Shown here: positions 11,900 to 24,420 of the stretch, one piece after another
Layout of the letters: each line of letters opens with the position of its first letter
Numbering within the stretch: position 1 is the stretch's first letter
Position numbers and translations under genes: made by a program
Notes under the pieces: generated by a model
What the model was told of the DNA's origin: nothing
The model's input: only the letters and a program-made list of their open reading frames with translations
The model's database searches: none
From: Euwallacea fornicatus
Taxonomy: Eukaryota > Arthropoda > Insecta > Coleoptera > Curculionidae
DNA: 64,000 bases
Assembly (NCBI RefSeq): GCF_040115645.1
Contig: NC_089567.1
Span: 1,364,001 to 1,428,000 of the forward strand
Reading direction: 5' to 3'

Positions 11900-12810
11900 T
11901 TAGTATGCCGCATGGTCTCCCGTAACCTGTATAACTGCTTCACAACATCTTGGCATACTTTTAATGAGATACTTCATCTTGTCTTGTGGTAAGTTTTCCC
12001 ATAACTGTGGAAGAAGTTCTTTGGGTTACGGCATTGTTTAAGGGCGTGGTTGATGTTCTTCAACGTTTCACGTTCAATGGGGTTAAAGTCAGGCGATCTT
12101 GACGGAAGCGGCGAACGTTCGATAACTGCATTTTCAATGGCATCTATAAAGATTGATACGCGATGTGGTCGGACATTATCGTCCAAAACTTGGAAATGTT
12201 CTCCTTAGAGCAGCTTGAAACTTTGGCAGAATGTCGTTGATGATGTCCTCTTCATAAACTTGGGCATTCATGTTTGTTTTACATACGTACAACTTACTTT
12301 TTTCACCATAGTAAATTTCGCCCAGACCCTTAATGTGGTCCCCCTAAAAGGATGCATTTCATGTGCAGTTCTTAAGTTTCTGCTTATTCCAGGGTATATC
12401 AGAATAACGGCCAAATCTGTACGTGTTAGTGACAAATACAGAACGCCACTCTTCACCCCAATTGGTGTGCTCTCTTACCCACTCTACTCTTGCAAGATTA
12501 TTTTCTTAGGTAATGGGAATTCTTCTTAAGAGGCGCTTTGCAACTATATTTACTACTTTAAGTCTCCTGCGAACAATTTCAATGGAAACTTAAACTACCG
12601 GCCAAATGCCTACATGTCGACAGGGGTTCTCTTCCCGCACAAACAATAAGTTGTTCTTGCGCGGCAGTGATTTTCTTCGATCGTCCCGTTCGCCCTGTTT
12701 CTGCGACGTTGCCAGTTTGCTGAAACGTTGTTAAAAGTCTAGATATCCCAATTTGAGAAATGAGGAACAATCGGGCAACGTCCTGTTGTTGTCAGCCAAC
12801 CTAAAGCATA
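11900..12810 (-). pseudogene. Tc1-like (DD34E) transposase relic
   Basis: The N-terminal HTH is seen near 12770-12600 as LFLISQIGISRLLTTFQQTG, then TGRSKKITAAQEQLIV, the usual G-R-x-x-x-T-t-x-x-e Tc1 linker. The first catalytic region is blurred (12500-12440). Then comes MDDNVRPHR near 12180 and 'SPLPSRSPDFNPIE'; 34 residues separate the D of DDNVRPH from the E of NPIE, the Tc1 DD34E signature. After a frameshift it ends with KSMPRCCEAVIQVTGDHAAY and a stop at 11900, the standard Tc1 C-terminus. Frameshifts and stops make it inactive. I could not find convincing TIRs. Confidence 0.85.
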
Positions 12811-13041
12811 CTTATGGTCCTATTTTGTTCTCCTGAACCTAACTTTCTTCGAACTATTATGAAAGTGTTCGAAGCCCTTTGTATAGCTAAGTAAAGTAGG
12901 AAGAAGCACACGAATGTTATAACATTGACATATACATGTTTTGAGTAGATTTAAAAAAAAATGCGGAATAATAATGAACTTAATTTTTTTATCCACAGCA
13001 TTTGTTATCGCCTTAAAAGCAATACGAAAAAATATATTTAC

Positions 13042-14600
13042 TACCCTCCCAAGCAAAATGATAGTACACCCTCAATATTACTTATAATATTGATAAGGGA
13101 TAAAAGAACGTTAAGGGCATTTAGCTGGCAGATAAAGAAAGTTTTTTTTTTAATTCACATTACAATAATTTCACTGTTCGAAAATTGTTCAAAATTTTTT
13201 ATCACTGTTTTGTAAAGGACACGGTCAAGTAAAATAATAACACATCTCGGAATTTACTGAGTAATTGCGAGATTAAACCAGTAAGTGTCTGTTGAAAATT
13301 GTATAGATAAAAGTGTAAGCGGTTATTCAAATTTATATACAAATCAAAAATCATTAAAGTAAAAAAATAGATCCTGGAAAACAGTTAACCGAAAGTGAAA
13401 TTCAAAAAAGTTTGAAATTTAAGGGAGAAGAACGGTCAATATCAAATACAGCAAGAAGTACGAAGAGTAGCAGGAAGGTTACTAATAATTTAATAAAAGA
13501 TCCAGAGAATTATGGAAAGAAGAAGATCACAGGCAGACCTGCAGCATTATCACCCAGGGATAATTGGGCGATTTTAAGGACAGCATCGAATTCTTTATTA
13601 ATCGCAAGACAAATTTCAGCAAAAGCCGGAGGCACTAAGAAAATTGATAATGTTCGACGCCCTCTGTGCTCCTTCAAAGTGATTCAAAGGGAAAAAAATC
13701 AAAAGAAAATCAGCCTTAAAAGTACAAACAGCACGTCTAAATTTTGCTCAAGAACACATACAGTGGAAGGAAAAGTGGAAATGAGTATTGTTCACCGACA
13801 AAAAAAATTTCATCTGGATGGCTCCGACGAAATGGCACATTATCCTCACTATTTACGAAAAGGAGAGGTGATCTTGAGTCGATGACAGATGTGAGGTAGT
13901 TCGGTTATGTTATGGACAGATAATGCTTACTATGGGAAAACCAAGATCAAATTTATTTCTGGACGAATGAACAGCAGACCATACCTTAACCTTATTAGAG
14001 ATCAAATTGAGACATATTTGGATACAGTCGCAGAGGGGAATCCTATTGTCCAGCAGGACAACGCGGCAGTACATACGGTTCAAGTAGTTCGGCAGTACTT
14101 CACCACAAATAATATCGAAGTTTTGGATTGGCTAGCGAGATTTCCCGATCTTAGCATTATTGAACATGTGTGGGGTATGCTTTCCAGGATGGTGTACGCC
14201 GAGGAAAAGAAATGTGATCCTGTATCGAATCCAAAAACTGCAATTCAAGAAGCATGACTAGAATTAGATAAAAATTTTATTAAAAGTTAAAAGCTTATCT
14301 AAAAGAATGTTTGACGTCATAAAAATAACGGCGGGCCCACACATTGTTAAATTAAAAGTTGTTTATTATTAATTTACATTTAATTGGTAATTTGCCCATA
14401 CCTGTGCTGTCACTTTTCCCCACCCTTTTTCTAAAAAATCGGTCTTTAAGAAAAAAGAAATACGACTCGAAATGGAAATCTAATTGCATTATGAATTAAA
14501 AAAACTTTCCCTGTATGTAAGCTAAAGGCCATTAACGTTCTTTTATCCCTTCTAAGTATTTTAAGAAATAATGAGGGCTATCATTTTGCTTGGGAGTGTA
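13042..14600 (+). mobile_element. Tc3-like transposon with ~110-bp TIRs
   Basis: The left end at 13044 reads CCCTCCCAAGCAAAATGATA. The reverse complement of the right end, from 14598, reads CACTCCCAAGCAAAATGATA, and the pairing continues for about 110 bp through GGGATAAAAGAACGTTAA to a poly-T. Both ends abut TA (13042-13043 and 14599-14600), the target duplication. The element is about 1.56 kb and holds a broken Tc3-type transposase. Confidence 0.9.
13412..14260 (+). pseudogene. Tc3-like transposase relic (DD34E)
   Basis: The N-terminal part has the Tc3 pattern: sRKVTNNLIKDPENYGKKK, then TGRPAALSPRDNWAILRTAS, then KVIQREKNQKK. The first catalytic signature (FTDEKKFHLDG in the family) is split by a frameshift in an A8 run near 13800, giving IVHRQKKFHLDG in one frame and FTDKKNF in another. 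A second break follows at 13882. The second half reads YYGKTKIKFISGRMNSRPYL, then QQDNAAVHT, then LDWLARFPDLSIIEHVWGML. From the D of QQDNAAVH to the E of IIEHVWG there are 34 residues. It ends at 14255. Motif order is that of Tc3 rather than Tc1; it is inactive. Confidence 0.9.
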
Positions 14601-15289
14601 GCGTGCTATATGTGATTTATTAGGATTTGACCAATCCCTAATTTTTGTCAAGCAGTTGGTATCTGTATAGTGAATAACACATCTTTGTCTCGAAAGGTAT
14701 GATACCAAACCGTAAGAATATTGTGTGATAAATTTGATAACACATTAAATGAAGTGGAATTTGTGCCACATCTAATAATTGAATTTCGACAATACAGGTA
14801 TTGTAAAGTTAGCTCCTTCTGATAAGCTGAGGTAAATTGCTTACTTCTTTGTCGCCATTCATCCATATTTTTGAGAGTAATGAATCGGATGTGCAATTAT
14901 TCATTCCAATTATCATTAGCACGCATGGTTTGCTCATGGGTATTGCGTCGACATTCTTTTCTATGTTTTTAGCTCAAATATGGCTTCAGCAATATTCTCT
15001 TAAATTTCTCTGCTGAAAAAAATCACCGAGATGAAATAATTGCGTTAAAGAACGAAAGAGTAGACATCGGGAATTCCAGGATAAGGTCAGGATTTGTGTT
15101 TGATTCATTCGAGGAATTTCACAGCTTTAATTTCTTTTTTCGGTTTATTTGTTGTTTTATTTGTTTTCATGGCAACATTTTTGTATCCCATTAGCGTGTT
15201 TGTGGACGGTAGAAGAAAAAGAGTTATAAGTAAAATAAAAAGAAAAGGAAAGGTCCCGTAAGTGCTGTAATAAAAAATATATCCCATAT
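14601..15289. other. unassigned spacer
   Basis: No recognisable gene or transposon end. Minus-strand ORFs at 14648-14896 and 15105-15326 show no domain. Confidence 0.35.
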
Positions 15290-16932
15290 TACAAGGTGTC
15301 CCAAAACTATGAGGATCGCATTTCATCGTGTCCTAAATTTTCTTGGATTTCTCATTGAGGTTGAAGCAAATTTCCCTTTAAATGTGCTATACAGGGCGTC
15401 CCAAATAAAGTGAGTTCCATGGGGATTATGGAAGCAGTAAGAGATCCAAGGTAACTCAAATTAGAAAAAAAGCGCATTTTTGTGCCCATTCAGGAAATGT
15501 TCTAAATTTAAAAATATGCACAGCGGTTGTCAAAATATGAGCAAAAAACTGAAAACTTCGATTTTTCGAAAATCATAAATTATGAGTATACTGTTTGAGT
15601 AAATTGTACCAAATTTGGCAGTACTTTATTATCGACAACTGACAATTGAATGGCGTTTTCAGAATTTTTCCAGGAGTTCTAGATTTCGAGAAATTAAATT
15701 CAACTTTGTTATTTCTTATGGCGCCATAATGGATTTTGGTGCCATGGAATAGACAATAAAAAAAGTTTTTTAACCGTGTATCACAAAGGTGCCCTTGAAC
15801 CTGCCAAAGTAAGAGAAATAAATAAAAACATTTTTCACCTTAGTAGGCTTAGGAACAAGTACTTTAGTGTTAGGCAATATCTAAATGATACGTGTAGAAA
15901 TAATTGGGTTGGAAATCAAGGCCCTATCAATTGGCCAGCACGCTCCCCAGACTTAACACCTCTCGATTTTTTTGTTTGGGGATATGTAAAAAATAAGGTT
16001 TACTGCAGATCCTACGATACAGTAGCAGAGTTGGAGAGGCTGCAGTTGTGCGAACTATTCAAGAAATACCTCCAGATATGGTAAAACGTGCTTGTATGTC
16101 CGTTGTTAAGCGCTGTAGAGTTTATGTTAATCATAGTGGAGAAATATTTGAACAGTTTTTATAGGGATTAGGATTTTTTTATTAGGATTAGTAATTCCTA
16201 CTCATACTGAGTAAAGGTACCAATTCCTTCGCTGTGTTTTTTTGTTATTTTTGATAAAACCTATGGAATTGCAATTGCGTTAATACAAAAAAAACGTATT
16301 AAGTTTTTATTGTCCCATTAAACAGAATACGTCGTACATTACTGCTCTTTGATTAGCAACACTAAATGACTTGTTTCTAAGTCTACTAAGGTGAAAAATG
16401 TTTTTATTTATTTTTCTTACTTTGGTAGCTCCAAGGGCACCTTACTGATACATGGTTCAACAAATTTTTTTTATCGTCTATTCGATGGCACCAAAATCCA
16501 ATATGGCGGCCATGAGAAATAACAAAGTTGAATTTAATTTTTCGAAATCTAGAACTCCTGGAAAAATTCTGAAAACGCCATTCATTTGGCAGTTGTCGAT
16601 AATGAAGAACTGCCAAATTTGGTACAATTTACTCAAACAGTGTACTCATAATTTATGATTTTCGAAAATCGCAGTTTTCAGTTTTTTGCTCACATTTTGA
16701 CAGCCCCTGTGCATATTTTTAAATTTGGAACATTTTCTGAATGGGCACAAAAATGCGCTTCTTTTTTCCAATTTGAGTCACCTTGTATCTCTTACCGCTT
16801 CCATAATCCCCATGGAACTCACTTTATTTGGGACACCCTGTATATAATGTATGTACAGCAATTGGCGCGAATCCAATTATGATTGGTATCCCACAAGTTC
16901 GAAGCAAAACTCGTAACTATACCCACCCTGAA
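15290..16932 (+). mobile_element. DD41D deletion derivative with ~500-bp TIRs
   Basis: The inner ends are the sharpest: TACAGGGCGTCCCAAATAAA at 15390 and its inverse ending CCCTGTA at 16842, flanked by TA. About 480-500 bp of arm (15390-15885 against 16842-16360) pair nearly base for base. An outer, more degraded pair exists: TACAAGGTGTCCC at 15290 and GGTGGG-like CCCACCCTGAA ending near 16932, spaced 100 and about 90 bp from the inner ends. Only the C-terminal part of a transposase remains between the arms. Confidence 0.85.
15866..16164 (+). pseudogene. DD41D transposase C-terminal fragment
   Basis: Reads VRQYLNDTCRNNWVGNQGPI, then NWPARSPDLTPLDFFVWGYV, then KNKVY. This covers the third catalytic D of the DD41D family. 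One frameshift near 16045 moves the reading to 'IPPDMVKRACMSVVKRCRVY' and then GEIFEQFL with a stop at 16162-16164, the normal family C-terminus. The N-terminal two thirds of the protein are absent, replaced by the arm. Confidence 0.88.
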
Positions 16933-19900
16933 AAAATCTGAAATTGTGACACACTTTATCTTTGCACAAATGTTCTTTACAAAAAACAACGTTTTGTTAC
17001 AAATTCATCATATATGGGGATTTTCTAGAGCTCAGCAAAATTATGCAAATTAAAACTGAAATATGTACATGTATAATTGAAACGGATTTGAAAAGCAACT
17101 TTAGTAAAAATTGGTTTTTGGACAGCAATTTCATTTCCTGTCGATGAATACGGTTCGAATACTAATTCAAAGAGAATTGATAAACTTCAAAACGTACGCG
17201 TTATCATTAAAGAAAATCAACTATTAGCTTTAAAAGCACCGCTATTGATCTTGTTGAATGACTGCAAAGTGTTTTTTTTAAATCGTTTTTTGTAGCAAAA
17301 GTTAAATAACAGTTTAATAATGACCCGTATATGACCCAGTGTTTACTTAGTGATATAATCGGCTAAAATCTCTTCATCACGCGCTTGCAGTTTTATTTGT
17401 GGTTACCACGGAAATGAATGCGAAATGAAATGTGCCCTTTTGTCTTGTAATTCGAGACGTGTTGTTTTTAACGTATCGAATTAAATTTATGCCTAATTTA
17501 GGTAAGCTTGTTTTAATTTTATAAAATCTAATTAATCTCGTAGTTGAAAAAATCATATATACATCGTTAAACGAACAATTTTCATGTTTTGATCGAATTT
17601 GACGTTGCGGCCGTTTAATCATCTGGATGTATAATATACTATTAACATTTAATACTTTTACTAATGCACATATTTAATATATGTACATATTATTAAGCAT
17701 GTTCTGTTTCAAACAATGCAAGGGCAAAAATTGATCTATTGCAGGTACGAGGAATTTACCCCTTTTAAAATAGTTAGGAATTTAAATGACTAATAACAGA
17801 CATATTTATAGTAACAAAAAATATAAATAGCGAATTATTTTCGTTTACATTCATAAGAAATATTTAAATAAGCATCAAAAACGGTGAACCATGCTAATAT
17901 TTAAAATTATTCAATTGTGAAATACTAGGTTTCCCACGTCAGACTATGCACTTTAAAATTTAAATAAAAACCTCCTAATCATAGTAAAACAGTTTTGTAT
18001 TAGACTCATATATAGCTAATTCTATGCGATTTGTTATTAATTTAGACGATTTTAAAAAATCATGTTTTCTAAATGCCTTCCATCAATTTCAATTCAATTT
18101 TCTTTGATTTGAATTTTAAGATCAGAACGTATCACCCAGTGAAGTAAATTTCAATTTATCCGCGCAGTTTCATTTTAAACCCGTTTCTTAGCTCCAGAAT
18201 TGTTGCTACACTACACTAAACAACCACTTTTGAGACTACGGAATTTTTTAGTAAACAGTTTGTGCAATTTTTCACGCTAATTGGCAACAAGCAGGGATAA
18301 ATATTAAAAAAAAAATTGTTATGTAACTATTCGTATTGATAATTAATTTAAATCTTAACAAAATTCCTGAATTTTTCTTTCGTGGATCAAGGTCATGATG
18401 GAAATTTGGTACGCTGGGCAAGTGCAAAATTTTGAACTTTGAATTCAAAATTGCATTCAAGTTGATGAAGGAGATTTAAAAAACATAATTGAAAAAAATT
18501 AAATAGCTATCTGCCAATTAATAATAAATCCCATAGGATTACCTATACATTAGTTCATCAGTTTTTTTTTTTTTTGGAAAGTTTTATTTGCCTTTTGAAG
18601 AACACAGTTTAACATGGGAAACCCTGTATAAACATTTACTATTACGTGATTTTCAAAACTTTCAACTTTAAAACTAAATAAGACTCTCGATTAATCTCGA
18701 TTCTAGGGACCTTTCGAGTATAAAAAATACTTTCAATCCGGCACACTAATGGAATTACATTGGAATGACGAGCAATCGTAAAAAAGCTCCGAATGGCTGG
18801 AAAAGACAGAAACTGGGTAAATAATAATGACGAACTGGAAAAACTGGAAGAAAACTTAAAGGAAATTTCGGTCTGTTGATCTGGAAAACTCCAGAACAGA
18901 AATACGAAGTTAAGGAAGCGTTTTTGAATCCCCTAATTAATTTCTTTCCGCCAAACCAAGCACAAAGGCTTATTTATATTATTGATTTCGCTTAATCAAT
19001 TGGTTTTGTTATTGTTACATTTCTTATCGGTTTGGCGATAAGTGAAACTACTCCTCCAACTCTGCGAACTTCAACAAACTTTATCTAAATACAAACATAA
19101 CAATTAATATTAATCTTTTTACGACAGCTTCTAATACTGCACAAACTGCTTGTGTATTGTTTTTTATACAGCATGTTCGACGACCAGAATAAAAAAATTT
19201 GTAGTTGATAAATGCAAGTCTTTTCTAACAAAAAAGTCACATGGGTGAAGGTCAGATTTTTAACGGTTTAAGAAATATTTAGTTTTTATTTCTTTATTCA
19301 TTTTTAAGGCTATTCTTACATGCTTTCTCAAATGGGCTGAACTTCCTAATTTTAGGTAGCGAAAATTTAGATGGACCATGTGAAAAGTTACCAGGTGCAA
19401 ACAAAGGCTTTTTCTTATAGCTCGTTGCTTTTAGTTGTTTTGGATACGCATGCGTTAGTAATATGTGATTACAGCTAAATCCTCAGCTGGAAAATGTTCT
19501 TTTATTAGTAACGTAGCGAGTTAAGTTAGTTCATAGTGATAAACAGGTGCCTACATAACTGAATGCAAATAATCAGAAAAGACGAATTTAACACCATGGT
19601 TTCATAAGGTGACTACCAAGCAACCCAAGATCCGGCCTGGAGACCCTGTCCGTGAAGATCCGACCGTATCCCGGCAGCCATGTTCCGATCGGCATTCCCC
19701 TGTTGGAGCTTGGTTTGCGGGAAGGTCACCTTATGGTAGTGTCCAATTCATCTTCCAGCTCGCTGTCGTACTGATGAGGCAACACTTTTCAACCGAAGGT
19801 TAAGCTCCAATCCTGATAAATTTAGAAAACTATCTCTCTTCAATGTATTTTATCAAATAAATAATATCCTATTAATCCTAACCAAATATTGATCTAGAAC

Positions 19901-19990
19901 TTATGGAGCTAATTGTCACAGCGAGTGGTAAATGGGTTCTGGTTGAACCTTTAAGTTTATGGAAAAGATTTTAACTATCTCACTAGAGTG
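16933..19990. other. unassigned AT-rich stretch
   Basis: No supported gene over 3 kb. Two orphan motifs resembling transposon ends (AAACCCTGTATA near 18622-18633, TATACAGCATGTTC near 19167) have no partner that I can find. The more GC-rich segment 19600-19740 is bounded by an 11-bp inverted pair CATAAGGTGAC / GTCACCTTATG; its nature is unknown. Confidence 0.4.
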
Positions 19991-20278
19991 TTATACGTAC
20001 CGTATCACGGTATGCGGAATGCCAAGTCTCCTTACGACCCTACTTGCGATATTTGTAGAATCTTCATGAAAAAATCTGATAGTTTTCCTTGAAAGTTTCA
20101 TTCTTAATAAGATCTCGAACACTAACTCCTCGGAGCGGAAAACTCTGACAAATATTGTGTTGTTAGGAATGTGTTGTCTTGGGAAACGATGGTTATATCC
20201 TCTAACAGCTTCAAATGTATTGCCGTTAGCCGAGCCATAAATACAGTCCGTATCAATATATTCTTTGTTGGTAAACAT
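19991..20278 (-). pseudogene. transposase N-terminal HTH fragment (DUF4817-like)
   Basis: Starts MFTNKEYIDTDCIYGSANGN, then TFEAVRGYNHRFPRQHIPNN, matching the common insect transposase N-terminal domain (F(T)xxEYaDmxxxYGxaxGN...A.rlY.ErFPnRxxPnxxxF). A degraded second half ends 'TNIASRVVRRLGIPHTVIRY', similar to the sTRxIAxxLGixxxxVxRvL second HTH, before a stop at 19991. No catalytic domain follows, so only the DNA-binding part survives. It is a relic, not a host gene. Confidence 0.7.
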
Positions 20279-20794
20279 GGTTAAACACTTTTTTCAAAGA
20301 ACGCTATGTATTAACCTTCATTGAAATACAATTCAGTACAATATACAATTTAGATTTTTACTCGAAATGATCGATACTTTTAATTTAGTTTCTCGGCAAC
20401 ATCAACGCACCACTTATGTATTATGTTACGGCAAATTTTATATTATTTCACTTAATATATCTAAAATTTTACTATATGGGATTGGTTAAGACAAATACAA
20501 AACCTGAATACTTCTTAATCCAGTGAAAATCAGATCTTTATTTATATGAGTTTTGTCGATGAGCGTGAGCAACACCGTGCGGCTCTAAATCGAACCCACC
20601 TTCCTTTTCCCTCCACCCCTAATTTTTAAACACATATTTTTTAATTCTAAAACATCATTAATTAGGACAAAAAATGCTATCTTCTGAGGTTTGTTTTTTT
20701 TTATATTGATTATGTCACTGATAGCACAAAATGCCCGATTTTCAAAAGTCGCAACATGGGCCGAGTGATACCTGAAATTAAAGGTCTCTCTAAA

Positions 20795-21951
20795 GTTTAC
20801 GTTTTTGGATTGACGTTAAAAAAACAGGTATAACAAAGGCTGCTAAAGAATAAGGAGGTGAAGAAACTTTAATTAATGAACTAAACACGAGAAAATTAAA
20901 ATCGAAATCAGGAAAACTATTTATAGTTGCACGGAACATAGTGAAATTGTTAATATACGGGGCGTTTCCTAAGTGCTGTACATAACTTCGGGAGCGCATT
21001 CTACAGCTAAAATACGGGCAATTTTGTTATATAAACTATATCCCAAAAGTGCTTCGTTGCGGAAATACAGGGTGTGAAAATTTTATTATCTGAAATTTAA
21101 TGTCTTACGCACAGGTAAATAAACGGTGTTGGTGACTAGTAAAATGTCGACAATTTCGCTACCAAACAGGTAAGTACATAACAAAAAAAATTCATATATT
21201 CGTACAAGTATTTCTTCTCTTAAAAATAATTTAAAAAATTAGCTACGATGTTTTTTATTTATTTACTCGAACACGATGCGTCCTACGAAAAAATGTCAAG
21301 AGACCTTTTTTCTTCCAAATTGCACACATAATTGCAAAAGGAACAAAATATTGGAAAAGAACAGTGGCGTACCTCATTTTCCCTTTAAAATATCCAGCAA
21401 TTATCGTGCCCGCACGCTACTGGTTACGCAACAGCCACTGTTTTTAGCGTAAAGCACGCACCGTTGCGAACTCTCAAACCCTGCGAAATTTCATTAAAAT
21501 GTCTCAAGTAGTTTCGGAAATAATTAAAAAATTGTAATTTTTTTAAGAAATTTTCACACCCAGTATTTCCGCAACGAAGCATTTTTGGGATATAGTTTAT
21601 TTAACAAAATTACCTTTATTTTAGCTGTAGAACACGCTCCCGAAGTTATGTACCGTCCCTAGGAAACACCCTGTATAATTTCACCCCCCTTACCATGCTA
21701 GAATTGTATCAAATCACCAACTAAAAGTCATACGTTTATTTCATCATCTTTATTCAACTTATATACACCGTCATTGTCAAATTTGGCCCGTTAGTCTTGT
21801 CTGTATGAAACGTGGATATTATAGCTCTGTCTTTGTTACTTGAATATTATATTTTTTAATATTATATATATATTACGTTTCCTACACTTGCCCTAGACAC
21901 GTACGTGCTACCTAATTCAATTCATTCACATAAATTCAAACTTCAAGCTAT
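20795..21951 (+). repeat. ~1.15-kb composite repeat, copy 1
   Basis: Homologous along its whole length to 61435-62565: the left flank word TTTTTGGATTGA, then TTAATATACRGGG, the internal MITE, TTACCRTGCYAGAATTGTA, and ACACGTASGTGYTACCTAATTC on the right. Copies are substantially diverged. It contains the MITE at 20956-21675. No coding potential is seen. Confidence 0.75.
20956..21675. mobile_element. MITE with ends duplicated at 110 bp
   Basis: Left ends are TACGGGGCG at 20956 and TACAGGGTGT at 21066. Right ends are ACACCCAGTA ending at 21565 and ACACCCTGTA ending at 21675. Spacing is 110 bp on both sides and the arms pair for about 120 bp. There is no transposase. Confidence 0.88.
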
Positions 21952-22520
21952 ACATTCAATGGTGTATTGCGAATCGAAATTTGTTGATTAGTTTTTGAGA
22001 AAAAACAGCTATAATTATGGTAAAAAGTGCAATAAAAAATTGGTTAAATAGTATATAAACAATGAAAAAACTTGTTTGTTTTCGATTTTATACTCACAAA
22101 CAGTCTTTGATTATTTTTGTCTATTTATTTATTTTTTAACCAGAGACTGTCAGCACAAAATCGAAAATAAATCAATATTTTATTGTCAAACAAGTTTTTT
22201 CACTGCTTACCTACTATTTAACTGCGTTTATGTTGCATTTTTACCAAATTTGTAATCGTTTTTCCGGAAAACTAATTGATGCATTTTAAATTGCAATAGA
22301 CCGTTGAATGCTATTTTGAAAAATCTTTAATTTGTGGCGTCACTCGGCCTATGTTTCGATTTGAAAAAACCGGTCATTTTGCGCTATCTGTGACTCAAGC
22401 AACATTTAAAAAAATAAAAAAACGTCGAAGGTTAGTGTTTTTGTCCAACGTGATGCTGCTTTTGAATTAAACAAAAATTGTTGCGTTAAGAAGTTAACGG
22501 AGGGAAGGTCCAATTTAAAG

Positions 22521-24420
22521 TCCCACGGTTTAATCCTCTCCTAAAGTATCCAGTAATCTCCTTCTTACAATATCACATTCTGTACATCCGTCGACTAGGA
22601 CTGTGATAATACACAAAACTTCCAGAACGATGTCGAATTGTTTGAAATACGTCAGTCATCCATGAGTTTCCAGGAATATTCTCATAAGCTTGTATCGGGG
22701 CGTCTACACAAATATATAGTTGCATATTTTGATCGTATACAACATATAAAATGCACGGAGCTATATGGGTATCTCTGTTCTTTGAAAACCTAGAGGATTG
22801 GTGCTTCCATTACAGGAGTGAGTTTTCGACACCCTCCGGGGCGGTTGCCACGTTGTGCAACTTTTCTCTGGATTTAGGAAAATACTTACCTGACACTAGG
22901 ACTTTCGTGACATTGCGGCAACAGTACATGTGTTTAAAGTAGTTTATTGTTGCCATTGCCATTGTCGAGTTGGTGTCATCGAACTAAACGTGACGTTTAC
23001 TTTTACAGATGGGAAGCAATGGAGACGTTCTGATGGAGCTCTAATCCTCCAACTCTGGATTCTAGAATATTGATAAGGTAACAATTTTTTTTGAACCTTT
23101 TTATTAAATCGCATCCAACACGAATTCATGTCCATGGCTGTTATATTAACAAGCAAGTAAGTCAAATGTAATATTTTGTTTACCATCATGTCCAATACTG
23201 TACTGTTTACAATATCCTGAAACTCTATTGCGACGATTTTAGGACGAAGACAAATATTTGTTGCAAACATATTACAATTTTTGTTTACTTGTTTGGAGAT
23301 AATCCAATATCACTGTGTGCGAGTGTCCCTGTCATAAAATATGTGTTGGGTTCAAGATTTATAGAATATTTGTTAACACAGAAAATCATCTCTCCTTCCA
23401 AATTACCAAATGCGGTATATCGCTCCTGTTATTTTTTTGTTCGAACTCTCAACAATTAGCTATCCAGATCTATTACACCTTTAAAAGGAGCTTTTTGTTG
23501 TGTAATACAAACCTTAAAAGTTAATCAATTCTCAGTCACTATCCGAGTTTACCTTCAAGACTAAGAACTTTTAATGCTGTTTAACATGGTAATAATAAGC
23601 CATTTTAGAATTTGACTTTAATTGGAACGTTGCGAGTGGTTTAAAATGAAGTTAGTCTTTTAGTGTGCCGCCAGGGACGTGTACTATACAGATGAGTTTT
23701 AGTGAAATTTGTTTTTGGGTTTGGTAGACTAACACTTAATTCAATAACGAACTTTCAGGGATTTAGTGGTGTAACAGTCTCTCCCGTAACGGGCCTTAAA
23801 ATGAGAATGTCGGGACAGGTTCCTTCGTTCCACCTTATCGTCGAAAAATATACAAAAACAAATAACATGAATAATGTAAAAACGTGTCGAATCTCGACTT
23901 CTTGCCTTATCCCAGTTCCTAGTAACGGAGCAGTTTTATATTCCGGGGAAAGCACCATAAATCGGAGGAAAACACAAGAAAAACGCTTTTAGAATCTAAA
24001 TTGCTCTTTTTAAACCTAACTCGCTTTTAATAAACGAAATTTGCCAAGGAAACGATGATTTCCTTCGGGTCAGAAAGGTATAGACTGTGAAAAATTGACT
24101 CACGTGTTTGACTCAGAAACTGATTGGGAATTTTTATTTCGGCTTTTACGTCCATAAAGACCTCGTATGGCAGTCAATAATGGAGCAATTGAATTTTTGT
24201 TTTCTGTTAAACGAAACCCTAACTTTTGACTCTACAGGAGCTCAACGATGTCTGAAGCTCAAACGTGGAAGTCTCGATGATCTTCAAAGATGCGACATTT
24301 TTAATTTTTTTTTGGAGCCTTAAAGCCTGTTAGGGACTCTAAGTTATTGGTTTTTGTTTCTATTTATTTTTATTGTTGTTAATGTTAGGTTTATTGTGTA
24401 TTGGCATTTATTCCCTTAAG
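22521..24420. other. unassigned stretch, possible host sequence
   Basis: No transposon ends recognised. A perfect donor-like CAG|GTAAGTATT is present on the minus strand at about 22889, but the sequence before it has stops in every frame apart from a short reading from an ATG near 22930. Plus-strand ORF 23702-23992 (96 codons) and its antisense shadow show no domain. Confidence 0.35.

Larger units (their letters stand above)
20595..22520. mobile_element. foldback MITE split by a composite repeat
   Basis: Outer arms at about 20600-20795 and 22310-22520 are inverted copies (GTCACTGATAGCACAAAATG near 20715 against its complement near 22388). The right arm continues directly into a segment that pairs with 21952-22140, so the left arm is interrupted between about 20795 and 21952. 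Rejoined, the host element would be about 770 bp with arms of about 370 bp and almost no loop. The interrupting block also occurs at 61435-62565. Confidence 0.7.

Noticed and set aside
16452..16882. Two plus-strand ORFs
   Set aside because: They lie in the long right arm of the 15290-16932 element, whose left arm does not preserve the frames.
19163..19185. TATACAGCATGTTCGACGACC as a transposon end
   Set aside because: No inverted partner and no inner motif at about 110 bp were found; the same holds for the lone motifs near 8703 and 18622.
23702..23992. 96-codon plus-strand ORF as a gene
   Set aside because: No domain or clear splice context, and an equally long antisense frame covers it.
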